From the NCBI GenBank assembly GCA_046262755.1, contig JBHEME010000006.1, positions 62,001 to 126,000 of the forward strand: a DNA stretch of 64,000 nt, given 5' to 3'. Made by a program: the position numbers and the translations under genes. Under the pieces are notes generated by a model. The model did no database searches. It was given only the letters and a program-made list of their open reading frames with translations, and was not told where the DNA came from. This DNA comes from UBA4720 sp046262755 (GTDB lineage Bacteria; Gemmatimonadota; Gemmatimonadetes; Gemmatimonadales; Gemmatimonadaceae). Of the stretch, positions 1-9,435 are shown piece after piece (position 1 is the first letter of the stretch; every line of letters begins with the position of its first letter).

Positions 1-2
1 TG

Positions 3-347
3 AGCGCCGAGGACGTCAATTACGCCATCGGACTTCTCAGCGATCTGGTGAAGCAGTACAACCTTCCGCCCAAAGTGCTCGTCGTGCACCGCTTCACTCG
101 CAAGATGCTGAGTAACGCGAAAGCGATCCGACTCGATCCGCGCGTCCAGGTCGTCGTCAACATGGACGGCTGGGGTCAGCCCTGGCTCAAATACGATTCG
201 TATCGCGCGTACGTGGAAGCTGAGCCCGTGGAGTTCACCGGATTCAAGCTGTTCTATCACAACGACACCAAGAAGGGCGATCCGATTCTCACGCCCAACG
301 AGGTGCTGCTGTTGAACCCAAAACCGCTCTACATCCAGTATCAGTAG
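3..347 (+). CDS. C-terminal part of an unrecognised conserved protein
   Basis: Open from the window edge to a TAG stop; 114 residues are visible and the start lies outside the window. The sequence is compact and soluble-looking, with alternating hydrophobic strands (KVLVVHRF, VQVVVNMDGWG) and an ending in aromatic and Asn/Pro residues (NPKPLYIQYQ). The regular strand-turn pattern would fit the last blades of an alpha/beta barrel, but I do not recognise the family and see no catalytic motif. A strong intrinsic terminator follows about 40 bases downstream, so this is the last gene of its transcript. Confidence 0.7.
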   Translation, partial: SAEDVNYAIGLLSDLVKQYNLPPKVLVVHRFTRKMLSNAKAIRLDPRVQVVVNMDGWGQPWLKYDSYRAYVEAEPVEFTGFKLFYHNDTKKGDPILTPNEVLLLNPKPLYIQYQ

Positions 348-389
348 CGCGCCAGCGTCTCGCTCGTTACCGAGACGGGTCATATAATT

Positions 390-429
390 GAGCGGTCGTC
401 TTCAACAGGGCGACCGCTCTTTTCTTTCT
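390..429 (+). terminator. Intrinsic terminator after the first gene
   Basis: GAGCGGTCG at 390-398 pairs perfectly with CGACCGCTC at 411-419 and is followed by TTTTCTTTCT. A 9-bp GC-rich stem with a T-rich tail is a textbook Rho-independent terminator. It ends the upstream transcript just before the PLP enzyme at 443, so that gene must have its own promoter or depend on read-through. Confidence 0.85.
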
Positions 430-442
430 GCGTGGAGGCGGG

Positions 443-1741
443 ATGACGACGAGACGGGAATTCCTCTCGAGCATGGCCGCGGCGGGTGTCGCGGCGCAAC
501 CCGTTTTTCGCGAGCGAGCCATTCGGTCGCTCTTCAAGGCAAATGCGATTGCCGGCGATCGGCCTCCCGAAGCGGTTGCGGACGACGAATCGTACTGGGC
601 AGAAATCCAGCGCGCGTTCGACGCTGACCGCACGATGATCAATTTGAACAACGGCGGCTGCAGCCCGACTCCAAGTCACGTGCTGGAGGCGATGATCCGC
701 GACTTGAGGTTCTCCAACGAGCTGCCGGTCGAGCACATGTGGCGCGTTCTGGAGCCGCGGATCGAGAGTGTGCGACGCGATCTCGCCAACGAATTCGGCT
801 GCGAGCCGGACGAGATGGCAATCACGCGGAATGCCTCGGAGTCCAACGAGACCATGATTTTCGGGCTCGACCTCAAGGCGGGCGACGAAGTCGTCATCAC
901 GAATCAGAATTACGGGCGCATGATCACCACCTGGGATCAGCGCGCGCGCCGAGAAGGAATTGTGGTCAAGCAGATCTCCTTCAAGGTGCCGCCGCCCTCG
1001 GACGACTATCTCCTCCAGCAGTTCGTGTCAGCAATCACGCCGCGCACCAAAGTGATCGAAGTCACGCACATCACCAACCTCACCGGTCAAATCATGCCGG
1101 TGCGGAAGATCATCGACATGGCGCGTCCGTTGGGGATCGAGGTGTTCGTGGATGGCGCGCACGCGTTTGCGCATTTTCCGTTCAAGCGTGACGATCTCAA
1201 ATGCGATTTCTATGGAACCAGCCTGCACAAGTGGCTGCTCGCTCCGGTGGGAACAGGTTTTCTCTATGTGAAGAAGGAGAAGCAAAAGAATTTGTGGCCG
1301 CTGATGGCAGCCGCGAAGGAGCAGGAAAATGACATTCGGAAGTACGAGGAGATCGGTACGCATCCCGCCGCAAACCACAATGCCATCTCCGCAGCCCTCG
1401 CGTTTCATCGTGGAATCGGAGCGGACAGGAAGATTGCGCGACTCCGCTATCTCCGGGACAGGTGGGCGAAGCGGCTGGTCAAAGAGAGTCCGAGAGTGAA
1501 AGTGCTCACTCCGCTCGACAACAGGCAGTCGGGAGCAATCGCGCTGTTCCAGGTCGACGGACTCGACAACGTGAAGCTGGGTGGCTGGCTAATGGGTCAG
1601 CATCGGATCGTGAACACCCCGATCGTTCATCCCGAGTTCAGAGGGATCCGCATCACCCCTAACGTTTATACAACGGTCGATGAAATCGATGTATTCGCCG
1701 AGAAGGTCCTCGAGGCCATAAGAAAAGGGATTCCAAGCTGA
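443..1741 (+). CDS. Tat-exported class V aminotransferase-fold PLP enzyme
   Basis: 432 residues. The N-terminus TTRREFLSSMAAAG is a Tat signal (RRxFL followed by a short hydrophobic stretch), so the enzyme is probably exported already folded. The fold-type I PLP core is visible: FVDGAHAF carries the Asp that contacts the pyridine nitrogen, and GTSLHKWLLAPVG contains the Schiff-base Lys, about residue 263. This resembles the CefD (isopenicillin N epimerase)/cysteine desulfurase-like branch of class V. The substrate cannot be read from the sequence, and a cysteine desulfurase role is unlikely for a Tat-exported protein without an obvious mobile Cys loop. Its TGA overlaps the ATG of the next gene by one base (TGATG), which suggests translational coupling. 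Confidence 0.85.
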   Translation: MTTRREFLSSMAAAGVAAQPVFRERAIRSLFKANAIAGDRPPEAVADDESYWAEIQRAFDADRTMINLNNGGCSPTPSHVLEAMIRDLRFSNELPVEHMWRVLEPRIESVRRDLANEFGCEPDEMAITRNASESNETMIFGLDLKAGDEVVITNQNYGRMITTWDQRARREGIVVKQISFKVPPPSDDYLLQQFVSAITPRTKVIEVTHITNLTGQIMPVRKIIDMARPLGIEVFVDGAHAFAHFPFKRDDLKCDFYGTSLHKWLLAPVGTGFLYVKKEKQKNLWPLMAAAKEQENDIRKYEEIGTHPAANHNAISAALAFHRGIGADRKIARLRYLRDRWAKRLVKESPRVKVLTPLDNRQSGAIALFQVDGLDNVKLGGWLMGQHRIVNTPIVHPEFRGIRITPNVYTTVDEIDVFAEKVLEAIRKGIPS

Positions 1742-2097
1742 TGAACCAGACCTTTTGGCGCGCGGCGGGACTGCTTGTCATTTCAAATACGTTCATGACA
1801 TTCGCGTGGTACGCGCACCTGAAGAATCTGAGTGACAGAAAGTGGTATATCGCTGCGGTGTTGAGCTGGGGAATCGCCTTCTTCGAGTACCTGTTCATGA
1901 TTCCGGCGAATCGGATCGGGTCGACGGAGATGTCGCTGGCCCAGCTCAAGATTCTGCAGGAGGTAATCACGCTGGCCGTGTTCGTCCCGTTTGCGCTGCT
2001 CTACATGCGCCAGCCTCTCCGGCTGGATTTCCTCTGGGCCGCGCTCTGCATCCTCGCCGCGGTCTTCTTCATGTTTCGATCGCACGGGCTCTCCTGA
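1741..2097 (+). CDS. DMT-superfamily small membrane protein (DUF486)
   Basis: 118 residues with four predicted hydrophobic helices and the family features FMTFAWYAHLK near the N-terminus, WGIAFFEYL and MIPANR in the middle. Length and pattern match DUF486, small four-helix proteins placed near the drug/metabolite transporter superfamily, function unknown. The start overlaps the stop of the Tat-exported PLP enzyme, so the two are probably co-translated, though no functional link is known. Confidence 0.85.
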   Translation: MNQTFWRAAGLLVISNTFMTFAWYAHLKNLSDRKWYIAAVLSWGIAFFEYLFMIPANRIGSTEMSLAQLKILQEVITLAVFVPFALLYMRQPLRLDFLWAALCILAAVFFMFRSHGLS

Positions 2098-2133
2098 CGC
2101 GATCCCGGCACTCATCCCCCAGCCTCTAAGCCT

Positions 2134-2487
2134 GTGATCCTCTTCATTGCAATCGGCCTCGCCGCCGGAGTACTGGCCGGCATGTTTGGAATCGGCGGTG
2201 GAATCGTGATCGGCCCAGCGCTCATCTTGCTGGCCAAGTTTCAGCCTCAGCTCGCTACCGGAACGTCACTTGGCGCGCTGTTGCTTCCGGTCGGCGCGCT
2301 CGGCGCGTGGGAGTACTACCGGCGGGGCCACCTCAACATCCCCGCAGCGATGTGGATTGCGCTGGGCCTTTTCCTTGGCGCGTGGTTCGGGGCGAAACTC
2401 GCGCAAAGCTTGTCTGGCACCCAGCTGCAAAAGGCCTTCGCCGTTTTTCTGGTGTTGATCGCGATCAGGGTCTGGATCAAGGCTTGA
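2134..2487 (+). CDS. Half-length TauE/SafE-family membrane protein
   Basis: 117 residues from a GTG start. It begins with a glycine-rich helix (GLAAGVLAGMFGIGGGIVIGP) typical of TauE/SafE anion exporters. Normal members have two such repeats and 240-280 residues; this one has a single four-helix repeat and stops cleanly. Known one-repeat members probably act as dimers. Substrate (sulfite, sulfoacetate or other anion) is not predictable. It lies 36 bases after the DUF486 gene on the same strand. Confidence 0.8.
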   Translation: MILFIAIGLAAGVLAGMFGIGGGIVIGPALILLAKFQPQLATGTSLGALLLPVGALGAWEYYRRGHLNIPAAMWIALGLFLGAWFGAKLAQSLSGTQLQKAFAVFLVLIAIRVWIKA

Positions 2488-2491
2488 TAGG

Positions 2492-3739
2492 CTAGACGGC
2501 GCGAATCTCCGGGTACCTCCAGAACGCCCAGAGTGAATAGGCGAGCATGACGACGCCACCGCTGAAAATCGCCCACTGCACTCCCACCAGCCTCGCCACC
2601 ACGCCGGCAATGAACGATCCGATTGGCGTGAACCCAACGTAGACGAACACGTACGTCGCCATGACTCGGCCGCGCAGCTCGTCGGGTACCACCGACTGAA
2701 GAATCCCATTCGCCAGTGCACCGTTGATCAGCATGGTGAGACCAAGGAAGAGCAGAACAAACGCGGCGAAATGAACGGTACGAATCAATGAGAAGAGAAT
2801 CGTGAGACCGGCGAACGCGTAAGCCGTGGCGTTGAAGAGTCGTCCGCGTCGCATCCGGCCGCCCACGGCGGCCAGAGACAGAGCACCGGTAAGCGCGCCG
2901 ATTCCTACAAAAGTCAGCAGCAGGCCGTAACCGCTCGCTCCGGTGTGCAGGACGTCGCGAGCTACGACCGGCATCATGGTGAGGTATTGAAAGCCGAAGA
3001 TGGAGTAAATGGCGATTACCCCCATCAATCCGGACACCGAGCGCGAGCTGCGGATGTAATCGAGTCCGTGTTTAAGCTGTTCGAATGGTGAGACGAGGTT
3101 CTGGACCGGTGTCCAACGCGGCAACCGGATGAGCGCGAGGCTTCCGAGGACCGCGAAATAGCTGATCGCGTTGATTCCAAAGCACCAGGCGAGACCGAAC
3201 TTGGCAAGGATGATCGCCGCAATGGACGGTCCGATAATTCGCGCGAGGTTGAAGCCGCCCGAGTTCAGAGCGATCGCCTCGACCAGATCCTCACGTGAAA
3301 CTAGCTCGACGACGAGCGCCTGCCGCGCCGGTATCTCGAACGCCGAGATGACCCCGCCGAGCGTCGTCAGTACGAGCAGCCATTCGACGCCAATGCGTCC
3401 GGTCCAGGTGAACCACCAGAGAGCAGCTGCTTCGACAAGGAGGAGCGATTGACAGACGATGACGATGCGAAGCTTGCTGCGACGATCGGCGATTACACCG
3501 CCGTAGAGTGAAAGCAGAAGCACGGGAAAGCTTCCGGCGGCGCTGACGACGCCTACGAGGAACGCGCTGTTGGTGAGCTCGAGTGCGAGCCATCCCTGAC
3601 CAACCTGTTGCATCCAGGTCCCAATCAACGAGACGGTCTGTCCCGTCCAGAAGAGTCTGAAATTCCGGTGAAGCTGCAATGTCCGGAACGGATTTATCGA
3701 TCGTCGCGCCTGTGGCGTCAGACGAGGGGCGGATGACAT
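2492..3739 (-). CDS. MFS transporter, EntS/MFS_3-type exporter
   Basis: 415 residues with about 12 hydrophobic segments. The N-terminus (NFRLFWTGQTVSLIGTWMQQV, split here only for description) is the signature of the MFS_3 exporter branch that includes EntS and many multidrug or siderophore exporters. The loop after helix 2 (GGVIADRRSKLR) is the conserved MFS motif A region. It is convergent with the TauE-like gene (4 bases apart) and divergent from the VWA gene, sharing a 46-bp promoter region with it. Substrate unknown. Confidence 0.88.
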   Translation of the reverse strand: MSSAPRLTPQARRSINPFRTLQLHRNFRLFWTGQTVSLIGTWMQQVGQGWLALELTNSAFLVGVVSAAGSFPVLLLSLYGGVIADRRSKLRIVIVCQSLLLVEAAALWWFTWTGRIGVEWLLVLTTLGGVISAFEIPARQALVVELVSREDLVEAIALNSGGFNLARIIGPSIAAIILAKFGLAWCFGINAISYFAVLGSLALIRLPRWTPVQNLVSPFEQLKHGLDYIRSSRSVSGLMGVIAIYSIFGFQYLTMMPVVARDVLHTGASGYGLLLTFVGIGALTGALSLAAVGGRMRRGRLFNATAYAFAGLTILFSLIRTVHFAAFVLLFLGLTMLINGALANGILQSVVPDELRGRVMATYVFVYVGFTPIGSFIAGVVARLVGVQWAIFSGGVVMLAYSLWAFWRYPEIRAV

Positions 3740-3785
3740 TGCCGTGGATTATACACAGGCCGTGCCCACACTGTATTTTTGAGAG

Positions 3786-5072
3786 ATGCGCTTCCACACT
3801 TACTCGAAGTTCAGTCCGGAAGCGGCTGACGCGGTCGATCTTCAGGCACTCCTCGACAAGCTCGCCGATTTTCTGTTGCAGTCGGGCTTCGCCGCGGGCG
3901 GCGGTCAGAATTTCAATCCGTACTTCGATGACTTCGATTCAGAGCCGGACCGGTCGGTCGAAGCGTTGCGTCAGGCTATACTCGACGCGTTGATCGAGAG
4001 CGGTCAATTCACTCCCGAATTGTTGGAAGCCCTGCGTGGCGATGGCACGAAGGAATCGCAGCAGAAGCTGAGCGAGTTACTCGATAGCCTGATTCAGAAG
4101 CTCGCGGCGGAGGGATATCTGAATCTTCAGGCGCCTCCGCAAATGCCGGCTGGACATCAGCCGGTCACGGGCCGCGGAAGCCTGGCACAGGCCGCATCCA
4201 AGAGTGTGCAGTTCAATCTCACAGACAAGGGCATCGATTTCCTCGGTTACAAGAGCCTTCGCCATATCCTGAGCTCGCTGGGGAAGTCCAGTTTTGGTTC
4301 GCACGACACTCCGCACCTGGCCACTGGAATCGAAGCCGATGGGTACAGCAAGGAGTACGAGTTCGGTGACGTTCTGAACATCGATGTCAACGAGACCCTG
4401 AAGAACTCACTGGCGCGAACGGGGAGTCTCGACGTGCCGATGGATCTCGATTACTCGGACGTGATGGTTCGTCAGGCGGAGTACCGGTCGTCCTGCGCCA
4501 CGGTGCTGATGCTCGACACGTCGCACTCGATGATCCTGTATGGCGAGGATCGGTTCACGCCCGCCAAAAAGGTAGCGCTGGCGCTGACCCACCTGATTCG
4601 GACGCAATTCCCCGGTGACACGCTGCAAGTCGTGCTCTTTCACGACTCCGCTGAGGAAATTCCGCTGGCGACCTTACCGCAAGCGCAGGTCGGTCCGTAT
4701 CACACCAACACCGCTGAGGGTTTGAAGCTGGCGCGCCGGTTGTTGATGGCGCAGAAAAAGGACATGCGGCAGATCGTGATGATTACCGATGGAAAGCCGA
4801 GCGCGATGACCATGCCCAATGGTCAGATCTACAAGAACTCGATGGGCCTGGACAGCACAGTGATCGCGACGACTCTGCGCGAGGTGGCCAACTGTCGTCG
4901 CGCCGGAATTCTGATCAACACCTTCATGCTGGCGCGCGATCGGGCGCTGGTGGAATTCGTGAAACGGGTGTCCGAGATCAGCCGCGGCAAAGCTTACTTC
5001 ACGAATACGATGACGCTCGGCCAGTTTATCCTGATGGATTTCCTGAAAAAGAAAACGCAGAAGATTTCCTAG
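3786..5072 (+). CDS. VWA-domain protein with intact MIDAS
   Basis: 428 residues, no signal peptide, so probably cytoplasmic. The N-terminal half (about 1-230) is helical and charged. The C-terminal half is a von Willebrand A domain: the metal-ion site DxSxS is present as DTSHS (about residue 242), with downstream Thr/Asp positions in NTAEG and ITDGKPS. In bacteria such proteins often partner a MoxR-type AAA ATPase, but no ATPase gene adjoins it here. It resembles uncharacterised chelatase-subunit-D-like proteins. Binding partner and function cannot be assigned. Confidence 0.8.
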   Translation: MRFHTYSKFSPEAADAVDLQALLDKLADFLLQSGFAAGGGQNFNPYFDDFDSEPDRSVEALRQAILDALIESGQFTPELLEALRGDGTKESQQKLSELLDSLIQKLAAEGYLNLQAPPQMPAGHQPVTGRGSLAQAASKSVQFNLTDKGIDFLGYKSLRHILSSLGKSSFGSHDTPHLATGIEADGYSKEYEFGDVLNIDVNETLKNSLARTGSLDVPMDLDYSDVMVRQAEYRSSCATVLMLDTSHSMILYGEDRFTPAKKVALALTHLIRTQFPGDTLQVVLFHDSAEEIPLATLPQAQVGPYHTNTAEGLKLARRLLMAQKKDMRQIVMITDGKPSAMTMPNGQIYKNSMGLDSTVIATTLREVANCRRAGILINTFMLARDRALVEFVKRVSEISRGKAYFTNTMTLGQFILMDFLKKKTQKIS

Positions 5073-5117
5073 CTGCGTAACGGCCGCATGTCTGCGCAAA
5101 CCCACAGAATCAGGAAG

Positions 5118-6773
5118 ATGCGGACAATCAAGATCGCACCGCTTTTCGGCGCAGTGCTGCTCGCTGGCTGCGCGTCACTCCCGACGAAAACTCCTACCGG
5201 CACGCATTACGACGTCCTGATAACAAACGCCCGTGTGGTGGACGGGACGGGGAACCCGTGGTACCGGGGAAGCGTCGCGACTGTCGGCGATCGAATCGCT
5301 TACGTGGGCCCATCGATTCCGGGACTTCAGGCCACCCGCACGATCGACGCTCACGATCAGGTCGTTGCTCCCGGATTCATCGACATGCTTGGTCATTCCG
5401 AGAGCGCCCTTTTGCACGGCCCGCACGCGGTATCGAAGATAACGCAGGGGATTACCAGCGAGATCACCGGGGAAGTTCACTCGGCGTGGCCGAATCTCGC
5501 CCTCGGTGAATCGCCGGATCCGCGGTATCCCTGGCGCTCGCTCGGAGAGTACTTCAGCTACCTCGAGAAAAACGGCACTGCGATAAACCTCGGTACGTAC
5601 GTCGGTACCAGCTCCGTGCGCGAGGCGGTGATGGGACAGCTCACTCGTCACCCCAGCGACGACGAGATGAAGCAGATGGGTGCATTGATCGATTCGGCAA
5701 TGCGGGATGGTGCGGTCGGACTCGGCACAGGCCTGATTTATTTGCCGAGCACTTTTTTCTCGACCGAGGAGTTGATTGCGCTCACCCGGTACGTGACGCC
5801 GTACAAGGGCGGATACGCCGCGCACATTCGCAGTGAGGGCACCGAGCTGATTGCTGCCGTCCGTGAGACGATCCGAATCGCGGCCGAAGCGGGGACCTGG
5901 GCGGAAATCCGACACATCAAGTCGCGGTCACTCGCGCAAATGCAGCAGGCGGTCGCTTTGATCGACTCCGCCCGTCGCGCCGGCATAGACATTACGGCGG
6001 ATCAGTATCCGTACATCGCCAGCGCTACAGGTTTGTCGGCGATGCTCAACACATGGGTTCAGGAGGGCGGACGTGATTCATTGGTCCTTCGCCTGAGGGA
6101 TCCCGCGGTGCGATCGCGGCTGAAGATGGAGCTCGGGCAGGACAGCGCGTCAGGTATTCGCACAGCCGCACGCACGATGATCAACGACGTCATCGTCGAC
6201 TCGCTCAAGAAATATGAGGGAATGTATTTGACCGACGTGGGCAAGATGCGCGGTCAGGATGCGTACGACGCGGCATTCGACATTCTCATTGGCGACAGAG
6301 GTCGAACTGGCGCGATCTATTTTTCGTTCAACGAGGACGCGCTACGCTACGTGATGAAACAACCCTGGGTATCAGTTGGGCAGGACGCAGGCGCTCTCAG
6401 TCCCGATTCGACCGGCAAGTTTCCCGAACGCGAGCATCCGCGCGCATTCGGGACATTCCCTCGCATTTTGGGCCGGTACGTGCGGGAGGATTCCGTCATC
6501 AGTCTGGAGTTCGCGATTCGCAAAATGACCTCTCTCGCTGCCCAGCGCGTCGGCATTAACGATCGCGGTTTGCTCAAGCCCGGGATGTTCGCCGACATCA
6601 CGGTATTCGATCCAGCGACGATTATCGATCGCTCGACGTACGAACAACCCGCACAAGTTGCGACAGGCGTCAGTTTCGTGTTCGTGAACGGCGTGCCAGT
6701 TATCGATGGCGGAAACGTCACCACCGCCCTGCCCGGACGCGCGCTTAGAGGGCCGGGTTACCAGCGTCGGTAA
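5118..6773 (+). CDS. Lipoprotein N-acyl-D-amino-acid deacylase family amidohydrolase
   Basis: 551 residues from ATG 5118; an in-frame ATG at 5088 would add ten residues ahead of the signal peptide. The lipobox LLAGC predicts a lipid-anchored protein. Family features: the N-terminal beta-sandwich strand ITNARVVDGTGNPW, APGFIDMLGHSE in place of the usual GFID-HTHxD, YAAHIRSEG, AEIRHIKSRS with a metal-site His, and SVGQDAGAL near the C-terminus. These match D-aminoacylase/dihydroorotase-like amidohydrolases, which hydrolyse N-acyl-D-amino acids. The GHSE variant of the first metal motif is usual in the exported lipoprotein subgroup. The substrate may be D-amino-acid peptides from cell walls (inference). 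Confidence 0.86.
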   Translation: MRTIKIAPLFGAVLLAGCASLPTKTPTGTHYDVLITNARVVDGTGNPWYRGSVATVGDRIAYVGPSIPGLQATRTIDAHDQVVAPGFIDMLGHSESALLHGPHAVSKITQGITSEITGEVHSAWPNLALGESPDPRYPWRSLGEYFSYLEKNGTAINLGTYVGTSSVREAVMGQLTRHPSDDEMKQMGALIDSAMRDGAVGLGTGLIYLPSTFFSTEELIALTRYVTPYKGGYAAHIRSEGTELIAAVRETIRIAAEAGTWAEIRHIKSRSLAQMQQAVALIDSARRAGIDITADQYPYIASATGLSAMLNTWVQEGGRDSLVLRLRDPAVRSRLKMELGQDSASGIRTAARTMINDVIVDSLKKYEGMYLTDVGKMRGQDAYDAAFDILIGDRGRTGAIYFSFNEDALRYVMKQPWVSVGQDAGALSPDSTGKFPEREHPRAFGTFPRILGRYVREDSVISLEFAIRKMTSLAAQRVGINDRGLLKPGMFADITVFDPATIIDRSTYEQPAQVATGVSFVFVNGVPVIDGGNVTTALPGRALRGPGYQRR

Positions 6774-6774
6774 A

Positions 6775-6845
6775 TCCCAACGTAGTGAACTGGCTAGCTG
6801 CGATCTACGCCTGATCACTCTCGCGCGTCAGTTGCAGTTCTACAC
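6775..6845. repeat. Single-arm copy of the 39-kb palindromic repeat
   Basis: This gap between convergent genes aligns over about 70 bases with the right arm of the palindrome at 39,066-39,253 and continues to the same TTGCAGTTCTACAC end (39,249-39,262). Shared blocks in order: TCCC-ACGTA-TGAACT, a variable middle, CTCTCGC-CG-TCAGTTGCAGTTCTACAC. A small internal hairpin (CGTAG 6781-6785 with CTACG 6805-6809) may help terminate both flanking transcripts. Confidence 0.7.
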
Positions 6846-6851
6846 CCGGCG

Positions 6852-8243
6852 TCATCTCGGCTGCAGCCTGCTCCTGTAAGGGCGTTCGTCGGGTCCGACG
6901 TAAATCTGCCTCGGCCGCGCGATCTTCTGCTCCTTGTCGAGCAGCATCTCCTCCCACTGCGCCAGCCACCCGGGCATTCTGCCGATCGCGAACAGGACTG
7001 TGAAGAAGTCCATCGGGAACGCCATCGAACGGTAGATAAGACCCGTGTAGAAATCGACGTTCGGGTAAAGCTTCCGTGAAACGAAGTAGTCGTCCTGCAG
7101 CGCAATTCGCTCGAGCTCGAGAGCGATCTCGAGGTCCTTGTCGACACCCACTACCTTGAACACTTCGTCGGCGAGCTTCTTCACGATCTTGGCGCGAGGA
7201 TCGTAGCTCTTGTAAACGCGGTGGCCGAAGCCCATCAGTCGCCCACCTTCCCCACCCTTCACGCCCTCAATGAACTTGGGGATGTTTTTGACGGTGCCAA
7301 TCTCCTTGATCATGCGCAGCACTTGCTCATTGGCGCCGCCGTGGAGCGGGCCGAACAGCGCAGCGACTCCGGCAGAGATCGCGGAGAACGGATCGACGTG
7401 TGACGAGCCGACGGCGCGGACGGCGTTCGCCGAGCAGTTCTGCTCATGGTCGGCGTGGAGGATGAAGAGGATCTCGAGCGCGCGGGTGAAGACCGGATTC
7501 GCCTCGTACCGCGACTCCGTCATGCGTGCGACCATCGACAGGAAGTTCTCGACGTAGGAGAGACGGTTGTCGGGATAAACGAACGGCAACCCCTTGACGT
7601 GCCGATACGAGAACGCGGCGATGGTCGGCGTCTTGGCCAGCAGCCGAATGATCGAGATGTTACGCTCGGTCTCGTCGAAGATGTTGCGCGACGACGGGTA
7701 GAATGAAGCCAGCGCGGCGATCGAGCTGTTGAGCATCGCCATCGGATGCGCGTCGTAGCGGAATCCTTCGAGGAACTTCCGCATGTTCTCGTGCACATAT
7801 GTGTGGAACGTGATGTCGTGCACGAACCGGTCGTACTCCTGCTGGGTAGGAAGCTCGCCGTGGCGCAGCAGCCAGGCCACCTCGAGAAACGTCGCGCTTT
7901 CAGCCAGCTGCTCGATCGGGTAGCCACGATAGCGGAGAATTCCCTTGTCGCCATCGATGTAGGTGATGGCGCTCCGGCACGAAGCGGTGTTGAGGAACGC
8001 CGGATCGTAGCTGACGATACCGAGGTCGTCGGGATCGTCGGTCTTTAGTTTTTTGAGGTCAACGGCGCGAATGGCGCTGTCCGCGACTGGTAGGGTGTAA
8101 GTTTTGTCAGTGCGGGTGTCTGTTATCTGCAGCTGGCTGCCGGTCGGGGCTGGTTTGGCGCCGTCTGAGGTCGACTTGATGCTCTTTTTGGGAGCTGCGG
8201 GTCGGTCGGGGGCGGGTGCGGTACGCGTACCGGTCTTCGGCAT
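6852..8243 (-). CDS. gltA: Citrate synthase
   Basis: 463 residues from ATG 8243, chosen because GGAG lies six bases upstream; another ATG at 8255 is in frame. Oxaloacetate plus acetyl-CoA to citrate, first step of the TCA cycle. Catalytic residues are visible: His in HADHEQNCSANAVR, His in GFGHRVYKSYDPRA, and Asp in DFYTGLIYR. The N-terminal 45 residues are Ala/Pro/Lys-rich and precede a small beta-domain before the all-helical core, as in the long bacterial GltA type. It stands alone and is divergent from the esterase at 8343. Confidence 0.95.
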   Translation of the reverse strand: MPKTGTRTAPAPDRPAAPKKSIKSTSDGAKPAPTGSQLQITDTRTDKTYTLPVADSAIRAVDLKKLKTDDPDDLGIVSYDPAFLNTASCRSAITYIDGDKGILRYRGYPIEQLAESATFLEVAWLLRHGELPTQQEYDRFVHDITFHTYVHENMRKFLEGFRYDAHPMAMLNSSIAALASFYPSSRNIFDETERNISIIRLLAKTPTIAAFSYRHVKGLPFVYPDNRLSYVENFLSMVARMTESRYEANPVFTRALEILFILHADHEQNCSANAVRAVGSSHVDPFSAISAGVAALFGPLHGGANEQVLRMIKEIGTVKNIPKFIEGVKGGEGGRLMGFGHRVYKSYDPRAKIVKKLADEVFKVVGVDKDLEIALELERIALQDDYFVSRKLYPNVDFYTGLIYRSMAFPMDFFTVLFAIGRMPGWLAQWEEMLLDKEQKIARPRQIYVGPDERPYRSRLQPR

Positions 8244-8342
8244 CCTCTTCTCCATTCGATTACATCAAATTTAGCGCAAACGCAGCGTGTTTGAGTATCG
8301 TCAGAGCGCTGCAGGGCGATGCTTTCGCGCACTCCAGGAGCA

Positions 8343-9434
8343 ATGATCAGTCCGTCGGTTCGGGTTCTCACGCTCAGTCTCGCAGCAACGTTTGTCGTCG
8401 CCGCGAGCGGTCGCACTCAGACGCCTGGCGGCGTCATTCACACCGTCGAGATTCCGGCGCCTTCACTCCGCGGCAATCTCCTGGGCGACGCTGACAAGCG
8501 CGCCGTTTCCATCTATCTCCCCGCCGATTATGCGCGACATCCGGCTCGCCGGTACCCCGTCATCTATCTCCTCCATGGATTCGCGGCCGACAACCGGGCT
8601 TTCATCGCCGGCGTTTACAGCAATCTGAACATCAGGGTTTCGATGGACAGCCTGATCGCCGCGGGAAAGGTTCGGCCGATGATCGTGGTGACGCCCAACG
8701 CGCGGAACAGGTTCGACGGCAGCTTCTACGTGAACTCGCCCACAACGGGAAATTGGGAAGACTTCGTTGTACACGACCTGGTGCGCTACATCGACCGTCA
8801 TTTTCGAACGATTGCCACCAGGTCCGGAAGAGGGCTCGCCGGGCACTCGATGGGCGGTTACGGGACTCTCTATATAGGTATGCGAAATCCGACAGTGTTC
8901 TCGGCGATCTACGCGCTGAGTCCGTGCTGTCTGGACACCAACGCGCACGAGACACCCGCCGTGAGGAGAGCGTGGCGGAAAGTTCTGGCGGTGCGCGATA
9001 CTTCCGAGATTAGGACAGTCGGATTCATCCCGAACATCATCATGGCCCTGGCTGCTGTTTACTCCCCCGATCCGGCGCGGCCTCCGTTCTTCGTCGATTA
9101 CCCGGTGAGTCTGGCCGGTGACAGCGTCGTCGTCGATTCCGCTATCGCCGCGAGATGGAAGCCGCCGCTGAAGCTCGTCGATCAATACCAGGCTAACCTG
9201 CGGCGCGAGAAAATCGGATTCGACGCCGGACGTCAGGATGCTTTTCCCGACATCCCGGTCAATGTTCAGGCGCTCGACGCGAAGCTGACCGCTCTCGGAA
9301 TTCCGCACATCGCCGAGCTGTACGACGGTGACCACGTAAGAGGAGTTCGCGGGCGGCTGGAGAATGTCGTGCTGCCCTTCTTCTCGCAAAATCTCGCCGG
9401 CGGCAAAGCAAGTCGGCGTCCCGGGAGGGAGTAA
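8343..9434 (+). CDS. Secreted esterase, esterase D/FrmB-like alpha/beta hydrolase
   Basis: 363 residues from ATG 8343, giving a clean signal peptide (SVRVLTLSLAATFVVAASG). An ATG at 8319 is the alternative. The hydrolase core shows YPVIYLLHGF (oxyanion region), GLAGHSMGGYG with the nucleophilic Ser, and a late DGDH that supplies the His. This is the putative-esterase family that includes S-formylglutathione hydrolase and mycolyltransferase-like enzymes. The signal peptide argues against a formaldehyde role and for an exported ester or polymer hydrolase. Confidence 0.85.
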   Translation: MISPSVRVLTLSLAATFVVAASGRTQTPGGVIHTVEIPAPSLRGNLLGDADKRAVSIYLPADYARHPARRYPVIYLLHGFAADNRAFIAGVYSNLNIRVSMDSLIAAGKVRPMIVVTPNARNRFDGSFYVNSPTTGNWEDFVVHDLVRYIDRHFRTIATRSGRGLAGHSMGGYGTLYIGMRNPTVFSAIYALSPCCLDTNAHETPAVRRAWRKVLAVRDTSEIRTVGFIPNIIMALAAVYSPDPARPPFFVDYPVSLAGDSVVVDSAIAARWKPPLKLVDQYQANLRREKIGFDAGRQDAFPDIPVNVQALDAKLTALGIPHIAELYDGDHVRGVRGRLENVVLPFFSQNLAGGKASRRPGRE

Positions 9435-9435
9435 C